Shown piece by piece: positions 1 through 8,496 of a stretch of 64,000 bases of DNA (its first letter is position 1; each line of letters opens with the position of its first letter). The notes below the pieces were generated by a model. That model did no database searches. It saw nothing but the letters and a program-made list of their open reading frames with translations, and was not told the DNA's origin. Location: NCBI RefSeq assembly GCF_900198195.1, contig NZ_LT899436.1:992001-1056000 (forward strand), given 5' to 3'. The stretch comes from Tenacibaculum jejuense (GTDB lineage Bacteria; Bacteroidota; Bacteroidia; Flavobacteriales; Flavobacteriaceae). The position numbers and the translations under genes were made by a program.

Positions 1-178
1 ATAATGAGTTTTCGTTTTTTACTAAATCAGCATCTACATTTACTTCTCCCATGTCGTTTACAATAACGGCTACTTTCAAACCTTCTTTATTGTGTAGTAT
101 ATGATTTAATAAAGTAGTTTTTCCGGCACCTAAAAAACCGCTTAAAACGGTTACTGGAAGTTTTTTTTCTGTGATCAT
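1..178 (-). CDS. COG0523 family GTPase, N-terminal part (partial)
   Basis: This is the first 59 residues of a CobW/COG0523-type P-loop GTPase, cut by the window edge. The Walker A motif GFLGAGKT lies at residues 14-21, followed by TLLNHIL and the family-typical [10 protein letters not shown]. Members act as metal chaperones or insertases, often for zinc. It is the third gene of an operon with the HisI paralogue and DUF1826 gene upstream. That company points to a zinc-homeostasis role, which is inference. The ATG at 176-178 is the only good start. Confidence 0.85.
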   Translation of the reverse strand, partial: MITEKKLPVTVLSGFLGAGKTTLLNHILHNKEGLKVAVIVNDMGEVNVDADLVKNENSL

Positions 179-201
179 TTGTTGGTTAGTTGATAGGTTG
201 A

Positions 202-615
202 TTATTGCATATTTTTTATAAACTGAAGTTGGTTTTCCTCAAGATTAACTTCTCTGTAAAAACAAGCTTTACGATGTTTACCATCAGCATCGTATGTATG
301 ACAAACTCCATTACCAACTAAAGTTACTTGGTAAACCAGCGCATCTTGGTCACAATCAATTAAAATTTTATCAATGCTTAAGAAATCTCCTGAAGTTTCA
401 CCTTTGGTCCAAAGAGCATTTCTAGATGTACTCCAAAAAGTAGCCATCTTTGTTTTCAAAGTCTTATCAAGAGCTTTTTTATTTACAGAAGCTAACATTA
501 ATAATTGCCCAGTAGCTGTTTCTTGAACAGCGACAGGAAGTAAACCGTTACGTTTTTCGAACTGAGGTTTTAATTTTAATCCCTCTTCTAGTTCAAGAGT
601 TATATCAGATATCAT
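202..615 (-). CDS. Phosphoribosyl-AMP cyclohydrolase paralogue (HisI-like)
   Basis: The 137-residue protein matches the phosphoribosyl-AMP cyclohydrolase family, which opens the adenine ring of PR-AMP in histidine synthesis. The metal-site residues are kept: DCDQD at 87-91, the Cys-His pair at 105-106 and Cys118 in ACFYR. The [17 protein letters not shown] block (61-77) is also typical. It lacks the HisE domain often fused to HisI and sits beside a COG0523 GTPase rather than his genes. HisI duplicates next to COG0523 genes are known as back-ups used when zinc is scarce. The neighbourhood therefore suggests a zinc-stress paralogue and not the housekeeping enzyme; this is inferred. Confidence 0.82.
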   Translation of the reverse strand: MISDITLELEEGLKLKPQFEKRNGLLPVAVQETATGQLLMLASVNKKALDKTLKTKMATFWSTSRNALWTKGETSGDFLSIDKILIDCDQDALVYQVTLVGNGVCHTYDADGKHRKACFYREVNLEENQLQFIKNMQ

Positions 616-639
616 TATAGTTTTGATTTATAAAATATT

Positions 640-1269
640 TTATTTTAAGAATTCACTTGTATCGATTCTTAGTAATAACCTTTTTTCTTCTTTATTTTCT
701 ATAGTCGGACTTCGATGCACTATGGCTTTTGTTTGATATTTAGGATATGTACTTCCTTTTAAAATAATAACAGTACCAGTCTCAGCTTGTTGAATATTAT
801 TTTCGTCAATAACTATAGTTGCATTATCAGCAAAGTTTTTAAGAGCTTCTCTATTCACATTATCTTCTGTTAACCATAAAGTCCCAGATCCACTATAGGT
901 ACAAAGCATTCTTAAATCATTTACATCTATATGGAATTTCTTGCACATATCTGTTTCTACAGTGGCTAAAAACAATCTTAAAGTTTCTGACTGAGAAATT
1001 TGTTTAAAAGATATAAGTTGATTTTTAATGTCTTTTATTAGTAAAGAAGAGTAGCTCAATTCACATTGATCTATCAATTCTTTCATTATATTATCGATAG
1101 TGCCATAAGCATTGATTTTTACTTGTCTGGTCAATACATCATCTATATCGGTTTTTAAAGCATCAATATTTCTATTGAATAATACAATATTTATATCCTC
1201 TTGATGAATCTTATAAAGAGACTCAATAGTATCTGCATAAAACCAGTTTTTTACTAATGCTTCGTTCAT
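640..1269 (-). CDS. DUF1826 domain protein
   Basis: The 209-residue protein has the features of DUF1826: the LRLFLATVETDMCKKFH block near residue 97, LRMLCTYSGSGTLWL near 118, and the C-terminal VHRSPT and LLLRID segments. The family has no established reaction, but it is repeatedly found with COG0523 metallochaperones. Here it is the first gene of a three-gene minus-strand operon, with 24 bp to the HisI-like gene. The conserved Cys and His residues would suit metal binding, but this is unproven. About 190 bp upstream to the next gene leaves room for a promoter; no clear operator could be assigned by eye. Confidence 0.75.
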   Translation of the reverse strand: MNEALVKNWFYADTIESLYKIHQEDINIVLFNRNIDALKTDIDDVLTRQVKINAYGTIDNIMKELIDQCELSYSSLLIKDIKNQLISFKQISQSETLRLFLATVETDMCKKFHIDVNDLRMLCTYSGSGTLWLTEDNVNREALKNFADNATIVIDENNIQQAETGTVIILKGSTYPKYQTKAIVHRSPTIENKEEKRLLLRIDTSEFLK

Positions 1270-1459
1270 CTTTATTTCTATCGTTAATTAAAATTCACTC
1301 TTACTGTAAATACATTATAATTTCAGTTCAAAAATAAGTAATTATTTTAAATCGCAACTGAGTTGCGTTATGTTTTCTGGAGTTTGTGTTTGATTGGGTA
1401 AGCTAAATTATTCAAAAGAGTACTATCAAAGAGACAACATGTTTTGAATACAATAAATT

Positions 1460-1639
1460 TTAATCTTTCTTTTGTTCTTGTTTTATGTAATCTTCTCCAT
1501 GAACCATTTTGTCTTCATTATAGATGGCATTAGACATGCCTAACATAAAAGACGTTATTATGAATAGGATTTTTCGCTTTATCCAATACGTGATTCTTTT
1601 CGATTTTACCGAATCGGATTTACTTTTTTGTGTATACAT
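1460..1639 (-). CDS. Small single-pass membrane protein, 59 aa
   Basis: A short open frame runs from ATG at 1637-1639 to TAA at 1460-1462. The first 25 residues are Lys/Ser-rich (MYTQKSKSDSVKSK...), then comes one hydrophobic segment (about residues 26-42, ILFIITSFMLGMSNAIY) and a charged tail. This is a plausible type II membrane protein. No family was recognised. It lies downstream of two other small membrane or secreted proteins in the same direction, separated from them by a hairpin. The lysine-rich start and neat membrane segment make coding likely but not certain. Confidence 0.5.
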   Translation of the reverse strand: MYTQKSKSDSVKSKRITYWIKRKILFIITSFMLGMSNAIYNEDKMVHGEDYIKQEQKKD

Positions 1640-1698
1640 TTTAAATATGATAAATAGTTAAATAGATATTTTATCATTGATGCAATTATTGCATGTAT

Positions 1699-1723
1699 GC
1701 ATAGTTTAAAAGGAAAACTATGC
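1699..1723 (-). terminator. Hairpin between small minus-strand genes
   Basis: An inverted repeat GCATAGTTT / AAACTATGC encloses a 7-base loop and overlaps the last codons of the 122-aa gene. It may end transcription of that gene, but no strong T-run follows on the minus strand, so this is tentative. Confidence 0.35.
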
Positions 1724-2086
1724 TATGTATAAACTTGAAGTTATGTTACTTTTTGAGTATTTTATTTTGATGAAAGTTAGTTGGGCTAGCCTAACACGTA
1801 TTTTTTGAAATATTTCTGTTTGAGTATAAAGAAGATTAGCAACTTTTTTATGTTGCTTTTTTTGCAGATTAAAAAAAGAAATAATTATAAAGGATATCTT
1901 TTTATTAAGATTTTTAATCCTTTTAGAATACGTATTTTGGTATTTATAATTTAATTCTTCTTGTTTACTAACATAAGATACTTCATAATAATTTGAAATA
2001 CTTGTTTGATTGCAAGCAATACACTCATTAACAGATAAACTGAAAATAAGCAGAAAATTTATGAAGTATCTTATGTGTTTTTTCAA
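1718..2086 (-). CDS. Hypothetical secreted protein, 122 aa
   Basis: The protein starts with a lysine-led hydrophobic segment (residues 5-22) that looks like a signal peptide, and a CxxC pair (CIAC) lies at residues 22-25. The rest is rich in Lys, Asn and Tyr with a second moderately hydrophobic stretch near 65-75. No known family was recognised. It follows a 71-aa membrane protein by 11 bp in the same direction, so the two may be cotranscribed. Function unknown. Confidence 0.5.
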   Translation of the reverse strand: MKKHIRYFINFLLIFSLSVNECIACNQTSISNYYEVSYVSKQEELNYKYQNTYSKRIKNLNKKISFIIISFFNLQKKQHKKVANLLYTQTEIFQKIRVRLAQLTFIKIKYSKSNITSSLYIA

Positions 2087-2097
2087 TTGAATAAATG

Positions 2098-2313
2098 CTA
2101 AACTTTAACTTTAGATGGCTTGATTTCTCTTCTAATTATAAAATAGAATAGTGTTGCAGAAATTAATAACAAACCTAAATAAGAGTAACCAAGTGTAGCA
2201 GTTTTGGGATCGTTATCACCAATTAATGTAGGAAACATTAATAATGAAAGTGCAGCTATAATACCAAAAATGGCTAATAGTATTACTTTTGTAGCTAAAA
2301 TTACTTTTTTCAT
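2098..2313 (-). CDS. Small two-helix membrane protein, 71 aa
   Basis: Two hydrophobic segments (about residues 4-28 and 42-60) surround a short loop GDNDPKTATLG, and the C-terminus is basic. This predicts an inner-membrane protein with two helices. No family name can be given from sequence alone. It precedes the 122-aa secreted protein by 11 bp in the same orientation. Confidence 0.55.
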   Translation of the reverse strand: MKKVILATKVILLAIFGIIAALSLLMFPTLIGDNDPKTATLGYSYLGLLLISATLFYFIIRREIKPSKVKV

Positions 2314-2599
2314 AATAACTTTTAATTAAATACTGGTTTGATTTTATCGCATGATTATTTTAAAATTAATAATCACTCTTATAAATTTACGATAAAAATG
2401 TCAAATATTACTTGAATTTATTTCCATATGTATAGAAATATTTCCCAATATGTTTTGTTTTAATCTAGATTCATCTTTTTTATCTCCATAACCTTAACTC
2501 ATTCTTCAATATTTACTTCTTTCGCGTATTTAAAATACCCCAAAGAAGTTATTGCAGTAACGAATTGTTTTTTAAGGTTTGTTTCTTAAATTAAATACA

Positions 2600-3145
2600 T
2601 TAGTAATTGAACATTTTATCGAGTAATTCTTCAACAGTGTCGCTTATCAAAACCAGTTCTCTATTTTCTTTTTTCAAAACACCTTTTTCAGTCATATGAT
2701 CTAAAAAAGAAATTAAACTATCATAAAAGCCGTTAATGTTTAATATTCCTATTGGCTTTTTATGAAGTCCTAATTGTCTCCATGTAAGTACTTCAAAAAG
2801 TTCTTCTAGAGTGCCAAATCCGCCAGGTAAAGCAATAATACCATCACAAAGATCATTCATTTTAGCTTTTCTTTCATGCATAGAATCCACTAAAATTAGT
2901 TGTGTTAATCCTTCATGAGCAATTTCTTTTGACTTTAAAAAGTTGGGTAAAACACCAATTACTTTTCCTTCGTGTTCTAATACTGCATCTGCAACAGCTC
3001 CCATTAAACCAACATTTGCGCCACCATAAACTAATTCAATATTTTCTTGAGCAAGTTTTTTTCCAAGTTGTTTGGCACTAGATTCAAAATCTTTATCAGT
3101 TCCAAAACTAGAAGCGCAGAAGACTGTAATTCTATTCATTTTCAT
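2600..3145 (-). CDS. LOG family protein (TIGR00730 type nucleotide 5'-monophosphate phosphoribohydrolase)
   Basis: The 181-residue Rossmann-like protein carries the LOG signature PGGFGTLEE at residues 107-115, preceded by the conserved ERKAKM block (91-96) and the glycine-rich GGANVGLMG near 41-49. LOG proteins release a free base from nucleoside 5'-monophosphates, classically cytokinin precursors; in bacteria the natural substrate is often unknown. It is full length for the short LOG class. It is a single gene, cytoplasmic, with a terminator-like hairpin just upstream that isolates it from the lipoprotein gene. Confidence 0.85.
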   Translation of the reverse strand: MKMNRITVFCASSFGTDKDFESSAKQLGKKLAQENIELVYGGANVGLMGAVADAVLEHEGKVIGVLPNFLKSKEIAHEGLTQLILVDSMHERKAKMNDLCDGIIALPGGFGTLEELFEVLTWRQLGLHKKPIGILNINGFYDSLISFLDHMTEKGVLKKENRELVLISDTVEELLDKMFNY

Positions 3146-3278
3146 TTATTTAATCTTTGTATTAAAATTTAGAGATTTATAAATCATAATTTTGTTATGC
3201 GATCTTTTTTGTGATTAATTTTAAATTTCTTGAAAGTTAAATAATACTTTTTATTTTGAACTTTTAAAATTAAAATGA

Positions 3279-3308
3279 AAAAAGCTCAGAAATTTATTTC
3301 TAAGCTTT
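3279..3308 (-). terminator. Rho-independent terminator after lipoprotein gene
   Basis: Read on the minus strand, AAAGCTTAGAAAT pairs with ATTTCTGAGCTTT across a 3-base loop and is followed by a run of T. It lies about 30 bp past the stop of the 3339-3731 gene. Confidence 0.7.
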
Positions 3309-3338
3309 AAATGAGTTTTTATAATGTATGGGTTTAAT

Positions 3339-3731
3339 TTATTCTTCTGGTTTATAAAAAAAATCGCCATTAAAACTTTTACCGTCACCAGATCTTTCAA
3401 ACCTCATTAATTCTTCATTAATGGTTGTAAATTTAAACCAGATATCACCAAGTTCAGTGACATTTACTTGCATAATTCGGTTTTGTTTATCAACCCATTT
3501 CCAAGTTCCAGATACATCACTATTATAAGGATTGTTACTTCTGTTTTGAAATACACCATTTGAAGAGAAGTATAAGTCTCTATTGAATCCTCCTGGTTTT
3601 GCATCATCCCACCATTTGTCGTAAAGTGCTTCAGTACCAGAAATAATAAATTCGTCGTCGCTACAATTGGTAAAACTAATAGCGAAGAAAATTAAGAGAA
3701 TAGATTTGAAAATTAGTTTAGAGTTTTTCAT
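3339..3731 (-). CDS. Lipoprotein, 130 aa, lipocalin-like
   Basis: A lysine-led signal peptide ends in a lipobox with Cys23 (SFTNC), so the mature protein should be lipid-anchored. The body has Trp-rich short strands (YDKWWDD, SGTWKWVDKQNR, ELGDIWFKFTTI), the look of the small lipocalin-like proteins common in Bacteroidota. No enzymatic motif is visible. A terminator follows directly. Its ligand, if any, is unknown. Confidence 0.65.
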   Translation of the reverse strand: MKNSKLIFKSILLIFFAISFTNCSDDEFIISGTEALYDKWWDDAKPGGFNRDLYFSSNGVFQNRSNNPYNSDVSGTWKWVDKQNRIMQVNVTELGDIWFKFTTINEELMRFERSGDGKSFNGDFFYKPEE

Positions 3732-3832
3732 AGTTTTTTCTTTAACATTTGGCTAAATATTTACAAAGTAAAAGTTTAGCGTTGTTTTAATTTACTGCGT
3801 GCAAACATAAAGAAATTTATAGACTTATAGAG

Positions 3833-4297
3833 CTAAGATTTTATGGTGAAAGAAGCCGTTAAGCCCACACTAAAATTTCTAGGTAATTTATAAACTCCAA
3901 AAATAGATCTGGAGTGTTCTCCTTTTTCTTCAAGAAGATTTACAAACAGATCAGATGCTCCATTGACTACTTTTGGAGAGTCATCCCAATGATCTGCAGA
4001 TTGAAAGTAAGCATCGATATGATTTAATCCAATAACATTATCAAATCCAATTTTTTTATTAATTTGAGCTATGACATTCAAAGCGCATAACTGCATTGCT
4101 TTATAACCTTCATCGGTTGTTATTTCATCTCCTAATCGTCCTAGGTGTAAATAGGTTTCATTGTGTATAGGAAATTGTATAGCTACGTAAGCAATATTTT
4201 CTCTAATGTTAACAGATTTATAATTCCCACCAGGAGTAGAAACTTCGGGTAGTTTTAAATTTAATTTTTTTAGATTTTGTGCAAGTTGTTTTGTCAT
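3833..4297 (-). CDS. RidA family protein (YjgF/YER057c/UK114 type)
   Basis: The 154-residue protein fits the longer RidA subgroup: an N-terminal GGNYKSVNIRENIAYVAIQFP block, the LGRLGDEITTDEGYKAMQLCALNVIAQI helix region and the C-terminal SRSIFGVYKLPRNFSVGL. RidA proteins form trimers and deaminate reactive enamine or imine intermediates. This subgroup often lacks the catalytic Arg arrangement of true RidA, so the exact reaction is uncertain. It sits 55 bp upstream of no obvious partner and is probably monocistronic. Confidence 0.8.
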   Translation of the reverse strand: MTKQLAQNLKKLNLKLPEVSTPGGNYKSVNIRENIAYVAIQFPIHNETYLHLGRLGDEITTDEGYKAMQLCALNVIAQINKKIGFDNVIGLNHIDAYFQSADHWDDSPKVVNGASDLFVNLLEEKGEHSRSIFGVYKLPRNFSVGLTASFTIKS

Positions 4298-4352
4298 GAT
4301 ACTTTTTCTTAATTGTATAATTTTGAATATGAAGCTTCAAATACAAATAATA

Positions 4353-5039
4353 TTATTCAGCTGTTAGTTTTTTTGTATGTAATACTTCATTCTGATATAC
4401 TAATTTGTAAATGGTTTCTTTATGCTCAACTATAGTTTCAAAAGGCTGGGCTTTTATAGGAGAATTTGTAGGGAACCAATGTTTTTTTATTTCATAATTG
4501 GGTAGCAATAAAATTCCGTCTTCATCTCCGTTAGTACCAAATCTTTCGATATCGCCTTTCCAGAACTTAGTATTTAGTTCTTTTTCTAACTGATCATTAA
4601 TTTTAGAGACATATTTTGTTGGCATTCCCATTTCATTAACTCCTATCACTTTTGAAAGGTTAAAAGCTGATGTTTCTTCATTTTTTAAATTATGACGAAC
4701 AATAAACTCTACCACGTTTTCACTAGCATCTAAGAAATAAAAAGAATCTGCATTCCAAGATTTAAAATTTTGTGTTTTTTTATTTTCTTCAATAGTTATT
4801 ATTTCAGTTCTTTTTTCCATCCATTCTAAGGCTTGATATAAATGATTAGATGGAATTAAAAAACAATAATGGTATTGGTGTTTTTGTTCAGATTTTTCAA
4901 AAATTAATTCACTCCAACCAACTTTTACTGAAAACGAGTTTTTACTTTGATGTACTATTTCGAAGCCCAAGGTTTCTGAATAGAATAAGAGTTCAGATTC
5001 TAATTTGTTTGTGTAGAGTTTGAGTTGTAGAAACTTCAT
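4353..5039 (-). CDS. VOC (glyoxalase/dioxygenase-fold) protein, 228 aa
   Basis: The N-terminal half (about residues 1-120) has the VOC beta-alpha-beta pattern: LQLKLYTNKLESELLFYSETLGFE at the start and FYFLDASENVVEFIVRH at 105-121, where a Glu metal ligand is expected. The second half (FNLSKVIGVNEMGMPT...) reads as a degenerate second VOC repeat. Such proteins may be lyases, dioxygenases or resistance proteins; the substrate cannot be told. It is a single minus-strand gene. Confidence 0.75.
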   Translation of the reverse strand: MKFLQLKLYTNKLESELLFYSETLGFEIVHQSKNSFSVKVGWSELIFEKSEQKHQYHYCFLIPSNHLYQALEWMEKRTEIITIEENKKTQNFKSWNADSFYFLDASENVVEFIVRHNLKNEETSAFNLSKVIGVNEMGMPTKYVSKINDQLEKELNTKFWKGDIERFGTNGDEDGILLLPNYEIKKHWFPTNSPIKAQPFETIVEHKETIYKLVYQNEVLHTKKLTAE

Positions 5040-5141
5040 TATAATTTAGGATTTTTATTCTTTTTATTGCAATTTAAATTATCGCTATTGTTTACGTTTC
5101 TTCAATAATTAATTACTATTGAAGCAATTTTGCTATAAATT

Positions 5142-5180
5142 TAAAAAATCCCTGCTGATTATATTTCAACAAGGATTTTT
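5142..5180 (-). terminator. Rho-independent terminator after serine hydrolase gene
   Basis: On the minus strand AAAAATCCTTGTTG pairs imperfectly with CAGCAGGGATTTTTT over a 9-base loop, about 25 bp past the stop at 5209. The T-rich 3' arm supports a terminator. Confidence 0.65.
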
Positions 5181-5208
5181 ATTATAAGGTCATTTCGTTG
5201 TAAAGGAA

Positions 5209-6609
5209 CTATTTTTTGACTAGCGAGTGAATTTTTTTGATCATTTTTTCTGCGTTAGCATTATTAGAATTTAATACCAGAGATTTTTTATAGTTTAACA
5301 AAGACAAATCATATTGCTTGTCTGTGAAATACACTTCGCCTAAACTATCATATAAATTAGCATTGTCTGGAAATTCTGAAATCGCTAGTTTAAATATTCC
5401 AATACTTTCATTTATTTTCTTTGAATTTAATAAATCATAACCTAAAGCGTTTAACTCATTAGGGCTTTCAAAATTATAGATAGCGAGTTCGGTAGCCTTT
5501 AATTCTTTGTAATACTGAATTCCTAAATCAATGTCTTCATGACATTTGCTTCGGATTTGTCTGTAGATCGATCTTTTAGGTAGAGTAAAAGATTTGTCTT
5601 TCATAATATTATAAAGCGATAGAATAATTTCAAAAGCTTGATTTTTATTATTCGACATTAAAATCACATTTAGATCATCTTTAAATTCACTCACAAAAGC
5701 TGCTTCAAATTGATGAAATTGTCCACCATGTTGATGCATTGTGAAAGTTTTATTAGACGATCCCATTATACATTTTTTGTTTTCGAAAAATTGATTGACA
5801 AGTAATTTTTCTAATGACGCTTTCGAAATAAGTTTATAATTATGTAGCGCAGTAATCCATTTGTTTAAATCGTTTATAGATAACCATATCCAACCTTTAG
5901 TAATAACACTTTCTTCGGTATTTTCTTTGTGAACATTAAAACATCTAACTCTGTTGGGGTAATCATAACCAGGATCAAAGCTAATATCTTTCATTTTTAA
6001 AGGAACGATAATGTTTTCCTTTGCAAAATCCTGAAATGTCTTTTTAGTAATATCTTCAATAATTTTTTTCTGAAGGAAAATGCTATTATTGTTATAGTTG
6101 ACATCTGATCCGGGTTCGAAGAGTAAATTTTCTAACTGTTGTAAATCCTTTAAAATATCAGATTCATTTTTAATTGTTTCATAATTGATTTGTGGAATAC
6201 CACTTGTAAAACTTAGAAGATGTTTTACTGTTACTTTCTCAGACCATTCTGGTAATCCTAGGTTGAATCTAGAAATTTTGTCTTCTAAATTTAAGTTGCC
6301 TTGTTCTACTAGCATCATGATAGATACCGCTACGAATTCTTTTGCAATTGAACCCGGACTAAAAATTGATTTCTCTGTAAGTTTATTTTTTTGTGAACCA
6401 TCTGTGTATCCAAATGATTTTTGATATACAATTGAATCGTTCTTGGTAACTAAAATATTACCGTTAAAAATACCTCTATCAGCACTAACCTGCATAAGAG
6501 AATCTATAGTTTGATGATATTTTTGGAAAGGTTGTTCTTTTTGTTTTTTTACTTGGTTACACCCTAAAAAAGATAAAAAAAGTACAAGTATAAAAGTGTG
6601 TTTAATCAT
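5209..6609 (-). CDS. Serine hydrolase (beta-lactamase/PBP-like) lipoprotein with TPR tail
   Basis: The 466-residue protein has a lipobox ending at Cys17 (LSFLGC), a beta-lactamase-related domain at about residues 35-340 with the catalytic SxxK motif SIAK at 87-90, a YNN at 172-174 in the place of YxN, and a C-terminal tetratricopeptide segment (about 395-460, with NANLYDSLGEVY and YDLSLLNYKKSL). Such proteins are periplasmic or outer-membrane-anchored esterases or peptidases of the EstB/AmpC-like clan; true beta-lactam hydrolysis is not implied. It resembles the genes at 11.9 and 15.9 kb. A terminator follows it. Confidence 0.82.
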   Translation of the reverse strand: MIKHTFILVLFLSFLGCNQVKKQKEQPFQKYHQTIDSLMQVSADRGIFNGNILVTKNDSIVYQKSFGYTDGSQKNKLTEKSIFSPGSIAKEFVAVSIMMLVEQGNLNLEDKISRFNLGLPEWSEKVTVKHLLSFTSGIPQINYETIKNESDILKDLQQLENLLFEPGSDVNYNNNSIFLQKKIIEDITKKTFQDFAKENIIVPLKMKDISFDPGYDYPNRVRCFNVHKENTEESVITKGWIWLSINDLNKWITALHNYKLISKASLEKLLVNQFFENKKCIMGSSNKTFTMHQHGGQFHQFEAAFVSEFKDDLNVILMSNNKNQAFEIILSLYNIMKDKSFTLPKRSIYRQIRSKCHEDIDLGIQYYKELKATELAIYNFESPNELNALGYDLLNSKKINESIGIFKLAISEFPDNANLYDSLGEVYFTDKQYDLSLLNYKKSLVLNSNNANAEKMIKKIHSLVKK

Positions 6610-7010
6610 GTTGTTTGGTTATAGTTTTATACTGAAAAGACAAAGGGTTTTTGAAGTTGTGACAATTAAAAATTGTTATTTCTCTTTACCTTTATTTGAA
6701 ATACCTAAGTAGTTTTTCAAATAGTATTGATTTTTTTTTGTTCAGTTTAAGCAAACACGTGATTGTATAATGAAAGAGTGGCTTTTAATTTATAAAAAGA
6801 GAGTGCTGATTTATAAGTAGAATTATGTTTAGTTTTCGGTATTTTGTACGGGTTAGTACTATTATTTTAAAGTGGGGTAGGATAGAGGATTTAACGTCTA
6901 GATCACATTCAAAATTAATATTGTTTACAGTTAAATTAGTTTGGATTTGTAAAAGTTTTTCCTGACAGATCATTATAAATTTGATGAATTCTTCAATACA
7001 CTTCATTCAT

Positions 7011-8087
7011 CTAAAAACCGATTTTATTTATGTCTAAATTAGTGTAATTGTTATCCTCTCGATTGTATATTTCAGCTAAAGGAAGAGGAGTGTCAGATTT
7101 TGCAAAATTTAATAGACTCAGTAACTCATTAGTTTTGTTGATCTCTAAATCTTTAAACTCGTATTTAGAAATAATTCTACCTTTTCTAAGGAGTGCGCTA
7201 TCAATTTTTGATAAACTAGTATTGAAGGTACAAATAATTTTAATGTTTAAATAATCACTAAAAAGTCCATCCGTTAATTGTAAAATGGTAGAAACTACAG
7301 ATTCTTCTTTTAAGTTTTCTCTAGATGTAATTACTTTTTCAGCATCTTCAATAATTAGAATTGAATTTCGCTGTCTAAGTAAAAAAGAAATAAAATCAGG
7401 ATCTAGTAAGTTATTTACAAATTCATTTTGAACAAAAATAAAGTTAGCTTTATTGTTTTCAGAAATAATTCCTTTGATTAAAGTTGTTTTTCCTGTACCT
7501 GGCTTTCCGTAGAGTAAAATTAAACCTGATTTTTTTGATTGAATAGCTTTTGTGATTTTGTAGTATTCAGGCTTAAAATCAGAATTGTAATTTGTATCGA
7601 TATCAATGGATATGTCTTCTGTTCTAACATCTTCAGTGTCAAAACCAGCTCTATCTTTTGTTAAAACTTTAAAAGTTGGAGCTCTAGACATTCCTAAAGC
7701 AGTTCGAAGTTTATGGTTTTTATTGATAACATATTGTTCTAATTCAGCATGATTACAATCGTAAAGAAAATCTACATCCAACTTTTCATACTGTAAAGAA
7801 ATCCATATTAAGCATTTTTGGGTGTTAGATTTAAATAAAAATTGATAGGGGAAATCTAAACTAAAATCAGCGTTATTTGAATCTTCAGTATTCCAATTTT
7901 TTAAAATTAAATCATAATCTTCATTTTCCAGGTCAAGAAGTGTTAACACTTTATCTATATTTTCTTTTGATTCTTCTAGAGCAATTTCAAAGGATAAATT
8001 TGAAGCTATGCAGTCGAACATTAGTGTGAAATATGAACCTTTTTCAAATTCATTATAAGAGTCAAAAGATTTTAATAATTCAGACAT
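7011..8087 (-). CDS. AAA family ATPase, 358 aa
   Basis: The C-terminal half is an AAA+ domain: Walker A GKPGTGKT at 194-201, Walker B ILIIEDAE at 243-250, and RKGRI with the likely arginine finger further on. The N-terminal 160 residues show no recognised domain and are acidic. The protein ends in KIGF, as Bcs1-like bacterial relatives do, so the C-terminus looks complete. Relatives are remodelling ATPases of unknown targets. Two tiny genes (8173-8478) lie just upstream in the same direction and might be cotranscribed. Confidence 0.8.
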   Translation of the reverse strand: MSELLKSFDSYNEFEKGSYFTLMFDCIASNLSFEIALEESKENIDKVLTLLDLENEDYDLILKNWNTEDSNNADFSLDFPYQFLFKSNTQKCLIWISLQYEKLDVDFLYDCNHAELEQYVINKNHKLRTALGMSRAPTFKVLTKDRAGFDTEDVRTEDISIDIDTNYNSDFKPEYYKITKAIQSKKSGLILLYGKPGTGKTTLIKGIISENNKANFIFVQNEFVNNLLDPDFISFLLRQRNSILIIEDAEKVITSRENLKEESVVSTILQLTDGLFSDYLNIKIICTFNTSLSKIDSALLRKGRIISKYEFKDLEINKTNELLSLLNFAKSDTPLPLAEIYNREDNNYTNLDINKIGF

Positions 8088-8172
8088 GTAGATTTATTTT
8101 AGAACTAATCTAAGATAAGAAATAGAATAGTGTATTTTTCAAAAATTATTATAAAATCATAATCAAACTTGC

Positions 8173-8358
8173 TTATTTGATTTCTTTAAATCGATCCAAA
8201 ACATTCAGATAGTCTTCTTTATCTAATTGTTCAGTTTTGAATTTAAGAGTATTCAATTTTTTTCTTAATTCTACAATGTCGTCAGTGTCGTGAACGTCTA
8301 CTTTACGTATAAATTGTACAACCCAAAGTATCATTTTTAAAATAAGTTTTAGAATCAA
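8173..8358 (-). CDS. Small protein with N-terminal hydrophobic helix, 61 aa
   Basis: The frame opens with TTG directly after the stop of the preceding 39-aa frame; an internal ATG at 8332-8334 would give a 53-aa product. The first 18 residues are hydrophobic (VILKLILKMILWVVQFI type), followed by a charged helix with VDVHDTDDIVELRKKL and KEDYLNVLDRFKEI. This predicts a small membrane-associated helical protein. No family was recognised. Confidence 0.5.
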   Translation of the reverse strand: MILKLILKMILWVVQFIRKVDVHDTDDIVELRKKLNTLKFKTEQLDKEDYLNVLDRFKEIK

Positions 8359-8478
8359 TCAAGATTGCATAAGGTTCATTTTTTTACGCTTATCTTTATA
8401 AATTAAATAATCTTTACCACTTAAAATTTCTCCAAACAGAAAACCGTCTTTTTTATAATAGTTCAGTTCTAAATCCAT
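8359..8478 (-). CDS. Very short ORF, 39 aa
   Basis: The frame runs from ATG at 8476-8478 to TGA at 8359-8361 and abuts the next start. The product begins MDLELNYYKKDGFLFGEIL and contains DYLIYKDKRKK. The mix of aromatic and charged residues looks protein-like, and it has its own ATG, but no family is known. It may be a remnant or a genuine small gene translated together with the next one. Confidence 0.35.
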   Translation of the reverse strand: MDLELNYYKKDGFLFGEILSGKDYLIYKDKRKKMNLMQS

Positions 8479-8496
8479 GTAATTAGATGAAGAGAT

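Noticed and set aside
3740..3830. Array-like hairpin before the RidA gene
   Set aside because: TTTAGCGTTGTTTTAATTTAC superficially resembles the short class but lacks paired cores and lies far outside the array.
6785..7006. 73-aa minus frame after the AAA ATPase
   Set aside because: Composition is not protein-like, there is no domain, and the ATPase already has its family-typical end (KIGF). Probably a chance frame.
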